A stretch of DNA of 64,000 bases from Cronobacter universalis NCTC 9529 (GCF_001277175.1 NZ_CP012257.1:2542001-2606000); one strand, 5' to 3'; shown: positions 35,762 through 46,253, counted from the first letter of the stretch. The notes: generated from the letters alone by a model not told the origin. A program made the numbers and translations.

Positions 35762-36400
35762 TTACTGCGCGCCTTCCACCGCTTCGCGGGCAAGTTTGGT
35801 AATACGATCCCAGTCGCCCGCTTCCATCGCGTCCGCCGGCACCAGCCAGGAGCCGCCGATGCACAGCACGCTTTTCAGCGCCAGGTAGTCGCGGTAGTTG
35901 GCAGGCGAGATGCCGCCGGTCGGGCAGAAACGCACCTGGGAGAACGGGCCGGCGATAGCCTGCAACGCTTTGGTGCCGCCATTGGCTTCCGCCGGGAAGA
36001 ATTTGAACTCTTTCAGGCCGTAATCCATGCCCAGCATCAGTTCGGAAACGGTGCTGATGCCCGGGATCAACGGAATAGTGCCTTCGGTCGCGGCCTTCAG
36101 CAGCGGCTCGGTGAGGCCCGGGCTGATGGCGAACTGCGCGCCGGCCTCGGTGACGTCTTTGAGCTGCTGCGCGTTCAGCACGGTGCCCGCGCCAATGATG
36201 GCGTCCGGCACTTCGTTGGCGATAGCGCGGATAGCGTCCAGCGCGCACGGGGTGCGCAGGGTCACTTCCAGCACGCGCACGCCGCCTGCCAGCAGCGCTT
36301 TCGCCATCGGGACCGCGTGCTCCAGTTTGTTAATCACAATCACCGGCACAACCGGACCGCTTTTCAGGATCTGTTCGGCACTCGTTTTCCAGTTTTTCAT
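35762..36400 (-). CDS. eda: KDPG aldolase Eda
   Basis: Eda cleaves 2-keto-3-deoxy-6-phosphogluconate to pyruvate and glyceraldehyde-3-phosphate, the last step of the Entner-Doudoroff pathway, and also takes part in hexuronate breakdown. The 212-residue protein has the catalytic glutamate in [12 protein letters not shown] (about residue 45) and the Schiff-base lysine in [13 protein letters not shown] (about 133). GGGAGAGATCC precedes the ATG. It follows edd by 57 bases and is probably transcribed with it, with a possible separate KdgR-controlled promoter as in E. coli. Confidence 0.96.
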   Translation of the reverse strand: MKNWKTSAEQILKSGPVVPVIVINKLEHAVPMAKALLAGGVRVLEVTLRTPCALDAIRAIANEVPDAIIGAGTVLNAQQLKDVTEAGAQFAISPGLTEPLLKAATEGTIPLIPGISTVSELMLGMDYGLKEFKFFPAEANGGTKALQAIAGPFSQVRFCPTGGISPANYRDYLALKSVLCIGGSWLVPADAMEAGDWDRITKLAREAVEGAQ

Positions 36401-36457
36401 CTGTGGATCTCTCCCGCCATTTTTAAAGAGTGTGGCGCGCGCCTGCGCACCTGATAG

Positions 36458-38269
36458 TTAAAAGTCGATGCAGGTCGCGCCCTGCTCCGCCCCGGACAGT
36501 TTTTCACGCAGCGCACCGAACAGCTCGCGCCCCGTTCCCACGCGCTGGGCGCTGAGATCCGGGTGGTAAGGCTCGCGCCGCGCCAGTTCGGCGTCATCCA
36601 CCAGCAGCGTCAGTTCGCCGGTCTGTCCGTTGACGCGAATGATATCGCCGTCGCGCACTTTCGCGAGCAGCCCGCCGTCGTATGCTTCGGGCGTCACATG
36701 AATGGCCGAAGGCACTTTCCCCGACGCGCCGGAAAGGCGACCGTCCGTGACCAATGCGATTTTGAAACAGCGGTCCAATAATACACCAAGCGGCGGCATA
36801 AGTTTATGTAATTCTGGCATCCCGTTCGCTTTCGGCCCCTGATGGCGCACGACTATCACGCAGTCGCGGTCCAGCCGCCCGGCCTCAAAGGCAGGCAAGA
36901 CGTCGTGCTGACTTTCGAAGACCACGGCGGGCGCTTCCACGACCTGGTTTTCCACCGGCACGGCAGAGGTTTTCATCACCGCGCGGCCCAGATTGCCGCT
37001 CAGCACTTTGGTGCCGCCATGTTTAGAGAACGGTTTATCGATGGTGGCGATGATAGCGTTATCCAGCGAAGCCTGCGCCCCGTCGCGCCAGGCGAGTTCG
37101 CCGTTATCGAGCCACGGCTCTTGGGTGTAGCGCGCAAGACCAAAACCGGCCACGGTGTTGACATCTTCATGCAGCAACCCGCCTTTCAGCAGCTCGCGCA
37201 TCAGCACCGGTACGCCGCCCGCGGCCTGGAAGTGGTTGATATCCGCCGGGCCGTTCGGGTAGAGACGCGCCAGCAGCGGCACGGCCTGGGAGATCTCGGA
37301 GAAATCATCCCAGTTGATGATAATGCCCGCCGCGCGCGCCATCGCCACCAGATGCATCGTGTGGTTGGTGGAGCCGCCGGTGGCGAGCAGCGCCACGATA
37401 CCATTGACCACCACTTTCTCATCCACCAGTTTGCCAAGCGGCATCCAGTCGTTGCCGTTGCCGGTGAGGCGCGTCACCTGGCGCGCGGCCGCGGCGGTCA
37501 GCGCGCGGCGCAGCGGCGCGTCCGGGTGAACAAAGGAGGAGCCTGGCAGCTGCATCCCCATAAATTCAATGACCATCTGGTTGGTGTTAGCGGTGCCGTA
37601 GAACGTGCAGGTGCCGGGCTCATGATAAGACGCGGCTTCGGATTCCAGCAGCGCCGCGCGATCCACTTTGCCTTCGGCGTAAAGCTGGCGAATGCGCACT
37701 TTCTCTTTGTTCGGCAGGCCGCTCGACATCGGCCCCGACGGGATAAACACGGCGGGCAGATGCCCGAAAGAGAGCGCCGCCATCACCAGCCCCGGCACGA
37801 TTTTATCGCACACGCCCAGATAGAGCGCGCCGTCGAACATGTTGTGCGACAGCCCCACCGCCGCCGACATGGCGATCACTTCGCGGCTCAGCAGCGACAG
37901 CTCCATACCGTCCTGCCCCTGCGTCACGCCGTCGCACATGGCGGGCACGCCGCCTGCGACCTGCGCCACCGCGCCGACGCTGTGCAGCGCCTCGCGGATC
38001 TGCTGCGGGTAGTTTTCGTAAGGCTGATGCGCGGAGAGCATGTCGTTATAGGAGGTAATGATGCCGATATTGTTACGCAGCATGCTTTTCAGCGCCGCTT
38101 TGTCATCCGGCTGGCAGGCGGCGAAGCCGTGGGCCAGATTGCCGCAGGCGAGGCTGGCGCGATGCACGGTCTGGCTTTTCGCCGCTTCGATGCGCGCAAG
38201 GTAAGCTTCGCGCGTGGCGCGGGAGCGTTCGGTAATACGTTTTGTTACCCGTAACAATTCAGGATGCAT
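36458..38269 (-). CDS. edd: 6-phosphogluconate dehydratase Edd
   Basis: Edd dehydrates 6-phosphogluconate to KDPG, the committed Entner-Doudoroff step, using an iron-sulfur cluster. The 603-residue IlvD/Edd-family protein keeps the family cysteines in [13 protein letters not shown] (about residue 155) and [10 protein letters not shown] (about 222). It also has the [17 protein letters not shown] segment near the C-terminus. AGAGGAC precedes the ATG. A GntR-like palindrome lies inside the first codons, and a second lies about 200 bases upstream. The order zwf-edd-eda is that of E. coli. Confidence 0.96.
   Translation of the reverse strand: MHPELLRVTKRITERSRATREAYLARIEAAKSQTVHRASLACGNLAHGFAACQPDDKAALKSMLRNNIGIITSYNDMLSAHQPYENYPQQIREALHSVGAVAQVAGGVPAMCDGVTQGQDGMELSLLSREVIAMSAAVGLSHNMFDGALYLGVCDKIVPGLVMAALSFGHLPAVFIPSGPMSSGLPNKEKVRIRQLYAEGKVDRAALLESEAASYHEPGTCTFYGTANTNQMVIEFMGMQLPGSSFVHPDAPLRRALTAAAARQVTRLTGNGNDWMPLGKLVDEKVVVNGIVALLATGGSTNHTMHLVAMARAAGIIINWDDFSEISQAVPLLARLYPNGPADINHFQAAGGVPVLMRELLKGGLLHEDVNTVAGFGLARYTQEPWLDNGELAWRDGAQASLDNAIIATIDKPFSKHGGTKVLSGNLGRAVMKTSAVPVENQVVEAPAVVFESQHDVLPAFEAGRLDRDCVIVVRHQGPKANGMPELHKLMPPLGVLLDRCFKIALVTDGRLSGASGKVPSAIHVTPEAYDGGLLAKVRDGDIIRVNGQTGELTLLVDDAELARREPYHPDLSAQRVGTGRELFGALREKLSGAEQGATCIDF
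38242..38257. promoter_or_regulatory. Candidate GntR operator inside the start of edd
   Basis: TTGTTACCCGTAACAA is an inverted repeat with perfect 7-bp arms, covering codons about 5-10 of edd. It closely resembles the GntR operator as I recall it (ATGTTACCSGTAWCAT). GntR represses edd in the absence of gluconate in E. coli. Confidence 0.6.
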
Positions 38270-38394
38270 AAAAAGTCCTCTCTGTTATTTCTGCCTGAGG
38301 CCGCCTTTTCAGGCGTTGCGCAATACCACGAGGTTAGCACGTACACGCGCCAGCCGCGCCTCACAAGAGCAAAATCGCTTCAGCCAGTGTAATG

Positions 38395-38429
38395 AAAAAA
38401 GCCCCGCTGGTGAATCCAGACGGGGCTTT
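38395..38429 (-). terminator. Rho-independent terminator between zwf and edd
   Basis: On the minus strand an extended stem (GCCCCG with CGGGGC, plus CTGG with CCAG) is followed by TTTTTT. It lies 75 bases after the zwf stop and would separate zwf from edd, leaving the edd promoter downstream of it. Confidence 0.8.
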
Positions 38430-38465
38430 AAAAAAGAATTTTTTACACAACACCTGTTCGGGATC

Positions 38466-38481
38466 ATGTTACCGGTAAAGC
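38466..38481. promoter_or_regulatory. Candidate GntR operator upstream of edd
   Basis: ATGTTACCGGTAAAGC has a perfect left half and centre of the GntR operator but a poor right end. It lies between the zwf stop and the terminator, about 200 bases upstream of edd. Confidence 0.45.
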
Positions 38482-38503
38482 AACACTCCTCCGTACCGGT
38501 CGA

Positions 38504-39979
38504 TTACTCGAACTCGTTCCAGGAACGGCCGTCACGGGTAATCATCGCCACCGAGGCGACAGGGCCCCATGTGCCGGCCTGATACGGTTTCGGCGCGTCG
38601 TTGTCCGCCGCCCAGGCTTCGGTGATGGAGTCGACCCACTTCCAGGCTTCTTCCACTTCATCACGGCGCACGAACAGCGCCTGGATGCCGCGCATGGTTT
38701 CCAGCAGTAGACGCTCGTAGGCATCGGCAAGGTGGCTTTCGTTAAAGGTTTCCGAATAACTCAGATCCAGCTTGGTGGTTTGCAGGTTGTGCTTGTGATC
38801 CAGCCCCGGCACTTTGTTCAGCACCTGGATATCCACGCCTTCGTCCGGCTGCAGACGGATAGTCAGCTTGTTCTGCGGCAGATCCTGCCAGGAGTCTTTA
38901 AACAGGTTCAGCTCCGGCGTTTTGAAATAGACCACCACTTCAGAGCATTTGGTCGGCAGACGTTTGCCGGTACGCAGGTAGAATGGCACGCCCGCCCAGC
39001 GCCAGTTGTCGATATCGACGCGGATAGCGACGAAGGTTTCCGTATGGCTGGTCTTGTTGGCGCCCTCTTCTTCCAGATAGCCCGGCACTTTTTTGCCCTG
39101 GGCGAAACCGGCGGTGTACTGGCCGCGAACGGTTTTCTCACGCACGTTAGAGCGGTCGATACGGCGCAGCGAGCGCAGCACTTTCACTTTTTCGTCGCGA
39201 ATGCTGTCGGCGGTCAGATCAGACGGCGGAGACATCGCAATCATGCAGAGAATTTGCAGCAGGTGGTTCTGGATCATGTCGCGCATCTGGCCCGCCTGAT
39301 CGAAATAGCCCCAGCGGCCTTCGATGCCCACTTCTTCGGCCACGGTGATTTCCACATGGTCGATAGTGCGGTTGTCCCAGTTATTGACGAATAGCGAGTT
39401 CGCAAAACGCAGCGCCAGCAGGTTCAGCACCGTCTCTTTACCGAGGTAGTGGTCAATACGGTAGACCTGGCACTCTTCGAAGAATTTACCCACCTGATCG
39501 TTGATCTCGCGGGAGGTTTCAAGCGAAGTGCCGAGCGGTTTTTCCATCACCACACGCGCGGGTTTGGCGTTAAGCTTCGCCGCCCCGAGGCCTTCGCAAA
39601 TCGCGCCAAAGGTGCTTGGCGGCATCGCGAAATAGTTGATAGTGACGCGGTTTTTCTGATCCAGCATTTTGCCGAGACGAGTAAACGCGGCGGTGTCATT
39701 GACGTCCAGATTACAGAAATCGAGGCGGCCGCTGAGAGTATCCCACAGGGCTTCGTCGATTTTCTCTTTCATGAAGGTTTCAAGCGCTTCACGGACGACT
39801 TTGGTATAGGCTTCTTTATCCCAGTCCGCGCGGCCTACCCCCAGAATGCGGGTATCCGGATGGATTTGGCCCGCTTTTTCCAGCTGATACAGGGAAGGCA
39901 ACAGTTTTCGGCGCGCCAGATCGCCTTTGGCGCCGAAAATCACTAAGTCGCACGCCTGCGCTGTTTGCGTTACCGCCAT
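38504..39979 (-). CDS. zwf: Glucose-6-phosphate 1-dehydrogenase
   Basis: Zwf oxidises glucose-6-phosphate to 6-phosphogluconolactone with NADP+, feeding both the pentose phosphate and Entner-Doudoroff routes. The 491-residue protein has the N-terminal coenzyme motif [17 protein letters not shown] (about residues 15-31). The active-site signature RIDHYLGKE lies at about 178-186, with histidine as catalytic base. CGAGGAGAAAGAC precedes the ATG. A HexR-type operator lies 45 bases upstream. The divergent gene hexR encodes the likely repressor. Confidence 0.97.
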   Translation of the reverse strand: MAVTQTAQACDLVIFGAKGDLARRKLLPSLYQLEKAGQIHPDTRILGVGRADWDKEAYTKVVREALETFMKEKIDEALWDTLSGRLDFCNLDVNDTAAFTRLGKMLDQKNRVTINYFAMPPSTFGAICEGLGAAKLNAKPARVVMEKPLGTSLETSREINDQVGKFFEECQVYRIDHYLGKETVLNLLALRFANSLFVNNWDNRTIDHVEITVAEEVGIEGRWGYFDQAGQMRDMIQNHLLQILCMIAMSPPSDLTADSIRDEKVKVLRSLRRIDRSNVREKTVRGQYTAGFAQGKKVPGYLEEEGANKTSHTETFVAIRVDIDNWRWAGVPFYLRTGKRLPTKCSEVVVYFKTPELNLFKDSWQDLPQNKLTIRLQPDEGVDIQVLNKVPGLDHKHNLQTTKLDLSYSETFNESHLADAYERLLLETMRGIQALFVRRDEVEEAWKWVDSITEAWAADNDAPKPYQAGTWGPVASVAMITRDGRSWNEFE

Positions 39980-40023
39980 GTCTTTCTCCTCGTTTCGGAA
40001 TCCCTGTCGGGACAGGTCATCAT

Positions 40024-40038
40024 TGTAATTTTCTTACA
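40024..40038. promoter_or_regulatory. HexR operator at the zwf promoter
   Basis: TGTAATTTTCTTACA fits the HexR site TGTAATTAAATTACA with 12 of 15 bases and lies in the zwf-hexR gap (39980-40332). HexR releases DNA when it binds KDPG. The rest of the gap holds no supported gene; it should contain both divergent promoters. Confidence 0.8.
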
Positions 40039-40332
40039 GTGCACTCTACTGCTTTTAGGTCTTTCAGGATACTCCTAAGCGTCTGGCGTCGGTCACTAAA
40101 GCGCCATGCGCCGCGGAGAATGCTGCGAAATCAGGCTGTCGCGCCCGGCTGGCGCTTTTCACGCCACCGTCGCCATAACAAAATCAGACCGCGATCATGT
40201 TATGAAAAAAAACAACAACATTGTCTTTCGACGCCCGTCCGCGACTGTACTATCAGGAGTATATTCTTGATAAAACTAATCGTCGTTTCCCAATCGTGTG
40301 AAATGGCTCTTTCTGCGGGTCTCATGTTAGCA

Positions 40333-41199
40333 ATGAACATGCTGGAAAAGATCCAGTCGCAACTGGAACATCTGAGTAAATCTGAACGCAAAGTCGCTGA
40401 AGTGATTCTGGAATCCCCTTCACAGGCCATTCATTCGAGCATCGCGACGCTTGCAAGCGAAGCGGGCGTCAGCGAGCCGACCGTCAACCGCTTCTGCCGG
40501 AGCCTTGAGACCAAAGGCTTTCCCGATTTCAAACTGCATCTCGCCCAGAGTCTCGCCAACGGCACGCCCTATGTAAATCGCAATGTCGATGAAGATGACA
40601 GCGTCGAAGCCTATACCACGAAAATTTTCGAATCGGCGATGGCGAGTCTCGATCACGTCCGCCAGTCGCTCGATATGGCGACGGTGAACCGGGCCGTGGA
40701 TATGCTCACTCAGGCGAAGAAAATCGCGTTTTTCGGTCTCGGCTCGTCGGCAGCCGTGGCGCATGACGCTATGAATAAATTCTTCCGTTTTAACGTCCCT
40801 GTCGTCTATTCAGAAGATATTGTGGTTCAGCGCATGAGCTGCATGAACGGCGGAGCCGATGACGTGGTAGTGCTGATTTCGCACACCGGGCGCACCAAAA
40901 GCCTGGTGGAGCTGGCGCGTCTTGCCCGTGACAACGACGCGCTGGTGCTGGCGATCACCTCGCGCGGTTCACCGCTCGCCCGCGAGGCGAGCCTCGCCCT
41001 GCTGCTGGACGTGCCGGAAGATACCGACATCTATATGCCGATGGTCTCACGGCTTGCGCAGCTGACCGTCATTGATGTGCTGGCGACCGGGTTTACGCTG
41101 CGGCGCGGGGCAAAATTCCGGGATAACTTGAAGCGAGTCAAAGAAGCGCTCAAGGAATCGCGTTTTGATAAGAGCTTACTGGTTTCTGACGACCAGTAA
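40333..41199 (+). CDS. hexR: RpiR-family regulator HexR
   Basis: HexR is a transcription factor of glucose-6-phosphate and Entner-Doudoroff genes that senses KDPG. The 288-residue protein has an N-terminal RpiR helix-turn-helix domain (about residues 1-77, with GVSEPTVNRFCRSL as recognition helix). A SIS sugar-phosphate domain (about 120-250, with FGLGSSAAVAHDA and LISHTGRTK) follows. The ATG at 40333 matches the E. coli start MNMLEKIQSQLEH. Earlier in-frame starts exist at 40303 and 40324, and I see no ribosome site that decides between them. It is divergent from zwf. Confidence 0.94.
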   Translation: MNMLEKIQSQLEHLSKSERKVAEVILESPSQAIHSSIATLASEAGVSEPTVNRFCRSLETKGFPDFKLHLAQSLANGTPYVNRNVDEDDSVEAYTTKIFESAMASLDHVRQSLDMATVNRAVDMLTQAKKIAFFGLGSSAAVAHDAMNKFFRFNVPVVYSEDIVVQRMSCMNGGADDVVVLISHTGRTKSLVELARLARDNDALVLAITSRGSPLAREASLALLLDVPEDTDIYMPMVSRLAQLTVIDVLATGFTLRRGAKFRDNLKRVKEALKESRFDKSLLVSDDQ

Positions 41200-41328
41200 G
41201 CATTTTTATAACAAAGTTGTAACTTACAAAGCCATTCGGTTATGGTTTGTGTCTCTATTCGAAACAGGCCACCGTGCCGAATTTATGTTCACGCAACACC
41301 AAAGTTGTTTCAGTCAACGGAGTAATAC

Positions 41329-42771
41329 ATGTCCAGACGGCTTCGCAGAACCAAAATCGTTACCACGTTAGGCCCGGCTACCGACCGCGATAATAACCTG
41401 GAAAAAATTATCGCCGCCGGCGCGAACGTAGTACGTATGAACTTCTCGCACGGGACGCCGGAAGATCATCAGCTTCGCGCTGATAAAGTCCGCGAGATCG
41501 CGGCCAAACTGGGACGTCACGTCGCTATCCTTGGCGACCTTCAGGGACCGAAAATTCGCGTCTCTACCTTTAAAGAAGGCAAAGTTTTCCTCAACATTGG
41601 CGATAAATTCCTGCTCGACGCCAACCTCGGCAAAGGCGAAGGCGACAAAGAGAAAGTCGGTATCGACTACAAAGGCCTGCCGGCGGACGTGGTGCCGGGC
41701 GATATCCTGCTGCTGGACGACGGCCGCGTGCAGCTGAAGGTGCTGGATGTTCAGGGCATGAAAGTGTTTACCGAAGTCACCGTGGGCGGCCCGCTGTCGA
41801 ACAACAAGGGCATTAACAAGCTGGGCGGCGGTCTTTCCGCTGAGGCGCTGACTGAAAAAGACAAAGCGGACATTATCACCGCGGCGAAAATCGGCGTGGA
41901 TTATCTGGCCGTCTCCTTCCCGCGCTGCGGCGAAGATCTTAACTACGCTCGCCGCCTGGCGCGCGACGCGGGCTGCGACGCGAAAATTTGCGCCAAAGTC
42001 GAGCGCGCCGAAGCGGTATGCAGCAACGAAGCGATGGACGACATCATTCTGGCGTCTGACGTGGTGATGGTCGCGCGCGGCGATCTGGGCGTTGAAATCG
42101 GCGACCCGGAGCTGGTCGGCATCCAGAAAACCCTCATTCGTCGTGCCCGTAAGCTGAATCGTGCCGTCATCACCGCGACCCAGATGATGGAGTCGATGAT
42201 AACCAACCCGATGCCGACCCGCGCGGAAGTGATGGACGTGGCGAACGCCGTGCTGGACGGCACCGACGCCGTGATGCTGTCGGCGGAAACCGCCGCGGGC
42301 CAGTACCCGGCAGAAACCGTTTCAGCGATGGCGCGCGTCTGCCTCGGCGCGGAGAAAATCCCGAGCATCAACGTGTCCAAGCACCGCCTCGATGTTGAAT
42401 TCGATAACGTTGAAGAGGCGATTGCGATGTCGGCCATGTACGCCGCCAACCATCTGAAAGGCGTGAGCGCGATTATCACCATGACCGAATCGGGCCGCAC
42501 CGCGCTGATGACCTCCCGTATCAGCTCCGGCCTGCCGATTTTCGCGATGTCCCGCCATGAGCGCACCCTGAACCTCACCGCGCTTTACCGCGGCGTGACG
42601 CCCGTCTATTTCGACAGCGCCAACGACGGCGTGGCGGCGGCGCAGGATGCCGTCAACCTGCTGCGTGACAAAGGTTATCTGGTGACCGGCGATCTGGTTA
42701 TCGTCACCCAGGGCGATATGATGGGTACCACCGGCAGCACCAACACCACGCGCGTGCTGACCGTCGAGTAA
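41329..42771 (+). CDS. pykA: Pyruvate kinase II
   Basis: PykA makes pyruvate and ATP from phosphoenolpyruvate and ADP; the type II enzyme is AMP-activated. The 480-residue protein has the K+/substrate site RMNFSHG (about residue 35). The catalytic lysine region [12 protein letters not shown] (about 222) and the metal-binding [12 protein letters not shown] (about 245) follow. The signature [11 protein letters not shown] lies at about 283-293. It reads in the same direction as hexR, 129 bases downstream, with its own likely promoter. Two back-to-back terminators follow. Confidence 0.97.
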   Translation: MSRRLRRTKIVTTLGPATDRDNNLEKIIAAGANVVRMNFSHGTPEDHQLRADKVREIAAKLGRHVAILGDLQGPKIRVSTFKEGKVFLNIGDKFLLDANLGKGEGDKEKVGIDYKGLPADVVPGDILLLDDGRVQLKVLDVQGMKVFTEVTVGGPLSNNKGINKLGGGLSAEALTEKDKADIITAAKIGVDYLAVSFPRCGEDLNYARRLARDAGCDAKICAKVERAEAVCSNEAMDDIILASDVVMVARGDLGVEIGDPELVGIQKTLIRRARKLNRAVITATQMMESMITNPMPTRAEVMDVANAVLDGTDAVMLSAETAAGQYPAETVSAMARVCLGAEKIPSINVSKHRLDVEFDNVEEAIAMSAMYAANHLKGVSAIITMTESGRTALMTSRISSGLPIFAMSRHERTLNLTALYRGVTPVYFDSANDGVAAAQDAVNLLRDKGYLVTGDLVIVTQGDMMGTTGSTNTTRVLTVE

Positions 42772-42778
42772 ACCCCAT

Positions 42779-42803
42779 AAAAAAAGGGGCCAGCGCCCCT
42801 TTT
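42779..42803 (-). terminator. Terminator for lpxM on the minus strand
   Basis: A stem AAAAGGGGC/GCCCCTTTT followed on the minus strand by a run of seven or more T residues lies just beyond the pykA stop. It would end lpxM transcripts entering from the right. Confidence 0.7.
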
Positions 42804-42813
42804 CGTGATGCGT

Positions 42814-42842
42814 AAGCCGCTCGCCCTGAGCGGCTTTTTTAT
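42814..42842 (+). terminator. Terminator for pykA on the plus strand
   Basis: A stem GCCGCTC/GAGCGGC is followed by six T residues on the plus strand. It overlaps the last codon of lpxM on the other strand. Confidence 0.8.
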
Positions 42843-43807
42843 TTCGGGTAGAGATCCTTGCGGCGGTAAGGCTCGGTCTCGCCGTCTTTACGCGTTTTCA
42901 GGAGCTTGAGGATCCAGGCGTACTGCTCCGGATGCGGGCCGACGAAGTACTCGACCTCTTCATTCATGCGGCGCGCCAGCGTCACGTCATCGGCGTCCAT
43001 CAGATCATCCATCGGCGGGCGCACCAGCACGTCCAGACGGTGTGTTTCGGCATTATAGACCGGGAAGAGCGGGATCACGCGCGCGCGGCAGACTTTCATC
43101 AGGCGGCCCACCGCAGGCAGCGTCGCTTTATAGGTCGCGAAGAAATCGACAAATTCGCTCTGCTCCGGCCCGTGATCTTCATCCGGCAGGTAATAACCCC
43201 AGAAACCATCGCGTACCGATTTGATAAACGGCTTGATACCGTCCTGGCGGGCATGCAGGCGACCGCCAAAACGCAGGCGGACTTTATTCCAGACATAATC
43301 CAGCAGCCGGTTGCCCTGATGATGGAACATCGCCGCGACATGCACGCCGCGCGAGGCCAGCAGCATCGCCGGAATATCCACGCCCCAGCCGTGCGGGACG
43401 AGGAGGATCACGCTCTCTTTACTGTCCAGCATCTCGTTAAGAATGGCTTCGCCGTGCCAGTCGACGCGGCTGAGCACCTTTTCCGGGCCACGCAGCGCCA
43501 GCTCGGCCATAAAGACCATCGACTGCGGCGCCGTGGCGAACATATTGTCGATAATCGCTTCGCGCTGCGCCTCGGTAAGCTCCGGGAAGCAGTAGAACAG
43601 GTTGATACGCGCGCGACGGCGGGCGCTCTTGCCAAACTTACCGGCCAGCCGCCCGATTTTACCGAGCAGCGGATCGCGAAAAGACGGCGGCGTCAGGGCC
43701 AGCGCCGCGCAGGCGCCAATCCCAAGCCAGGAGCCCCAGTAGCGCGGGTGCAGGAACGCGCGCTCGAATTCAGGAATGTATTCACTTTTTGTTTTTTTAG
43801 TGTCCAT
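42839..43807 (-). CDS. lpxM: Lipid A myristoyltransferase LpxM
   Basis: LpxM adds the last acyl chain (myristate) to Kdo2-lauroyl-lipid IVA at the inner membrane. The 322-residue protein has an N-terminal membrane segment (about residues 24-40) and the acyltransferase HX4D box in VPHGWGVD (about residues 137-144). The family segments WGYYLPDEDHGPEQSEFVDFF and PLFPVYNAETHRLDV are also seen. It is transcribed alone between pykA and mepM. Confidence 0.95.
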   Translation of the reverse strand: MDTKKTKSEYIPEFERAFLHPRYWGSWLGIGACAALALTPPSFRDPLLGKIGRLAGKFGKSARRRARINLFYCFPELTEAQREAIIDNMFATAPQSMVFMAELALRGPEKVLSRVDWHGEAILNEMLDSKESVILLVPHGWGVDIPAMLLASRGVHVAAMFHHQGNRLLDYVWNKVRLRFGGRLHARQDGIKPFIKSVRDGFWGYYLPDEDHGPEQSEFVDFFATYKATLPAVGRLMKVCRARVIPLFPVYNAETHRLDVLVRPPMDDLMDADDVTLARRMNEEVEYFVGPHPEQYAWILKLLKTRKDGETEPYRRKDLYPK

Positions 43808-43883
43808 GACGGTTCTCAGGCCAGAGCCAGGTAATCAAAAGAGAAAATAATGAAGGAGTTTAGCGGCGCGAAGGCCGCCAGAC

Positions 43884-43916
43884 AAAATAAAAAGCCGGCG
43901 CACGGTGGCGCCGGCT
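43884..43916 (-). terminator. Terminator after mepM
   Basis: On the minus strand a perfect 9-bp stem (AGCCGGCGC with GCGCCGGCT) is followed by TTTTATTTT, 17 bases past the mepM stop. Confidence 0.82.
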
Positions 43917-43932
43917 GTTAATTGCCGCGCTT

Positions 43933-45264
43933 TTAATCAAGCGTCAGTTGCGGCACCACTTCTTTAACCTGCGCCAGGTAATCGCGGCGATCGGAGCCTG
44001 CGAGGCCTTCGGAGCGCGGCAGTTTGGCGGTCAGCGGGTTAACGGCCTGCTGGTTGATCCAGATTTCATAGTGCAGGTGGGGGCCTGTGGAACGCCCGGT
44101 GTTGCCGGAAAGCGCGATGCGATCGCCGCGTTTCACTTTCTGGCCCGGTTTTACCAGCAGCTTTTTCAGGTGCATATAGCGGGTGGTATAGGTGCGGCCG
44201 TGACGGATAGCGACATAATAGCCCGCCGCCCCGCTACGTTTCGCCATCACCACTTCGCCATCGCCCACCGCCAGTACCGGCGTGCCCTGCGGCATCGCGA
44301 AATCGACGCCTTTATGCGGCGCCACGCGCCCCGTTACCGGGTTCAGACGACGCGGGTTAAAGTTAGAGGAGACGCGGAACTGACGCGACGTCGGGAAGCG
44401 CAGGAAGCCTTTGGCAAGCCCGGAGCCGTTGCGGTCGTAGAATTTGCCGTCTTCTGCGCGGATGGCGTAGTAATCTTTACCGGAAGAACGCAGGCGAACG
44501 CCGAGCAACTGGCTCTGTTCACGCTTGCCGTCCAGCATCTCGCGCGACATCAGCACCGAGAACTCGTCGCCTTTTTTCAGCTTACGGAAATCCATCTGCC
44601 ACTGCATCGCTTTGATGACTGCGCTGATTTCCGCGCTGGTGAGCCCCGCCTCTTTGGCGCTGGCGACGAAGCTGCCGCCGACGGTGCCTTTAATCACGTT
44701 ATTGACCCAGTCACCCTGCTGGACTTCGCTGCTCATTTTAAAGCCGCCGGCAGGCGTGCGGTCATAAGTGCGGGTTTCGCGGCGCGACATCTCCCAGGTC
44801 AGGCGCTGCAATTCGCCGCTGTCGGTAAGCGTCCAGGAGATCTGTTGACCGATTTTAAGATTACGCAGGTCTTTATCGACCGACGCGAGCTGGCTGATGT
44901 CCCCCATGTCGATACCGTACTGGTTCAGCACGCTGCTTAAGGTATCGCCGGTGGAGACCACATATTCATGCACCCCGGCTTCGCCGGCGGTTTTATCGTC
45001 AAGCTCATCCTGCGGGATAGCTTCGTCATCTTCTGGTGCTGCCTGATCGATAGGCTCGCTCGCCTCCGGCAGCAGAGAGCGGATCTCGCTCTTACGCAGC
45101 TCGATGGTTTTAACGACAGGCGCCGATTCGGATTCGGGGTGGTAAATGTACGGCCGCCAGACGGCGACCGCGAGTGTGAGAACTGTAAGAGACCCCAGCA
45201 TAACGCGATGGGGTCGTGGCAGGTTGTTAAATGCCAGGGCGACAGAGCGGGCTATCTGTTGCAC
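43933..45264 (-). CDS. mepM: Murein DD-endopeptidase MepM
   Basis: MepM cuts peptide cross-links in peptidoglycan to let new wall be inserted. The 443-residue protein has a short cytosolic start, one membrane anchor (about residues 22-38) and a LysM domain (about 97-143, HEYVVSTGDTLSSVLNQYG). A C-terminal M23 metallopeptidase domain carries the zinc ligands in HKGVDFAMP (about 318-322) and HLHYEIW (about 398-400). It starts 15 bases after the znuA stop on the same strand, so the zinc-dependent hydrolase may share the Zur-controlled zinc-uptake transcript. Confidence 0.95.
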   Translation of the reverse strand: MQQIARSVALAFNNLPRPHRVMLGSLTVLTLAVAVWRPYIYHPESESAPVVKTIELRKSEIRSLLPEASEPIDQAAPEDDEAIPQDELDDKTAGEAGVHEYVVSTGDTLSSVLNQYGIDMGDISQLASVDKDLRNLKIGQQISWTLTDSGELQRLTWEMSRRETRTYDRTPAGGFKMSSEVQQGDWVNNVIKGTVGGSFVASAKEAGLTSAEISAVIKAMQWQMDFRKLKKGDEFSVLMSREMLDGKREQSQLLGVRLRSSGKDYYAIRAEDGKFYDRNGSGLAKGFLRFPTSRQFRVSSNFNPRRLNPVTGRVAPHKGVDFAMPQGTPVLAVGDGEVVMAKRSGAAGYYVAIRHGRTYTTRYMHLKKLLVKPGQKVKRGDRIALSGNTGRSTGPHLHYEIWINQQAVNPLTAKLPRSEGLAGSDRRDYLAQVKEVVPQLTLD

Positions 45265-45279
45265 GTATCCACTTCCTCG

Positions 45280-46224
45280 TTAATCTCCTTTCAGGCAGCT
45301 GGCATATTGGTTAGATAACTGAGTCAGGAACTGCATGTAGCTGTCCTTACCCAGGCTGACAGACGTTCCCAGCGGGTCGAGCGTTCCCATTCGAACTTTC
45401 GTGCCCCTGGCAACGGCTTCAATCACCGCTGGCCTGAACTGTGGCTCAGCAAAAACGCATTCGGCCTTTTGCTCAACCAACTCTGTTCTTATTTCATGTA
45501 AACGCTGCGCACCAGGCTGGATTTCGGGATTCACGGTAAAATGGCCGAGCGATGTCAGGCCGTAATGTTTTTCGTAATAGCCGTAAGCGTCATGAAAAAC
45601 GAAGTATCCTTTCCCTTTCAGCGGTGCCAGCTCGTTCGCCACCTGTTTGTCTGTCCGGGCCAGTTCGGCCTCGAAGCGCTGGAGGTTGGCGTCCAGTTTG
45701 GCTTTGCTTTGCGGCATAAGTTCCACTAATTTTTCGTGGATTGCAACCGCCGACGCCCGGGCGATTTCCGGCGACAGCCAGATGTGCATGTTATAATCGC
45801 CATGATGGTGATGTTCGTCACTTTCTGCGCCATGATGAGCGTGATCTTCATGCTCGTCATCGTCATCATCAGCGCCTTTCATCAGCAGCGGTTTTACAGA
45901 AGCGAGTTCGGCCAGCGCCAGATTTTTTTGTGCCGGCAGCGCCTTCACGGATTTATCCATAAAGGCTTCCATGTCAGGACCGATCCAGACCACTAAATCC
46001 GCTTTCTGTAAGCGTTTAACATCGGAAGGGCGCAGCGCGTAATCATGCTCTGACGCCCCGTCCGGCAGCAGGACTTCGGTAGGCGTGACGCCATCAGCGA
46101 TAGCGGCGGCGATAAAGCCCACCGGCTTAAGCGAAGCGACTACGGCGGCCTGCGCGCTGGTGGCTGCGCCGCCCAGGATTGCTGCACTGAGTGCAGCGCA
46201 AAGAAGCGTATTTTTATGTAACAT
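45280..46224 (-). CDS. znuA: Zinc ABC transporter periplasmic binding protein ZnuA
   Basis: ZnuA captures zinc in the periplasm for the ZnuBC importer. The 314-residue protein has a signal peptide ([18 protein letters not shown], cleaved near AQA) and ligand histidines in [16 protein letters not shown] and HFTVNPE. A His/Asp/Glu-rich loop is typical of zinc-specific members (about residues 115-145). The ATG at 46224 is the family start; the frame extends well upstream across the Zur box and into znuC, which is not credible. It is divergent from znuCB. Confidence 0.95.
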   Translation of the reverse strand: MLHKNTLLCAALSAAILGGAATSAQAAVVASLKPVGFIAAAIADGVTPTEVLLPDGASEHDYALRPSDVKRLQKADLVVWIGPDMEAFMDKSVKALPAQKNLALAELASVKPLLMKGADDDDDEHEDHAHHGAESDEHHHHGDYNMHIWLSPEIARASAVAIHEKLVELMPQSKAKLDANLQRFEAELARTDKQVANELAPLKGKGYFVFHDAYGYYEKHYGLTSLGHFTVNPEIQPGAQRLHEIRTELVEQKAECVFAEPQFRPAVIEAVARGTKVRMGTLDPLGTSVSLGKDSYMQFLTQLSNQYASCLKGD

Positions 46225-46253
46225 AATGCGACTTATCATCGTTATGAATGTTG

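Noticed and set aside
36842..38254. A 470-codon open frame opposite edd
   Set aside because: Antisense shadow of edd with His/Arg-rich composition and no recognisable domain; edd itself is unmistakable.
41217..41229. TTGTAACTTACAA as a HexR operator for pykA
   Set aside because: It is a perfect small palindrome, but the half-sites are 4 bases too close compared with the zwf site and the HexR consensus.
36458..42771. The central-carbon block as an acquired island
   Set aside because: Gene order, codon use and protein identity match the core enterobacterial chromosome; no tRNA, integrase or flanking repeat is seen.
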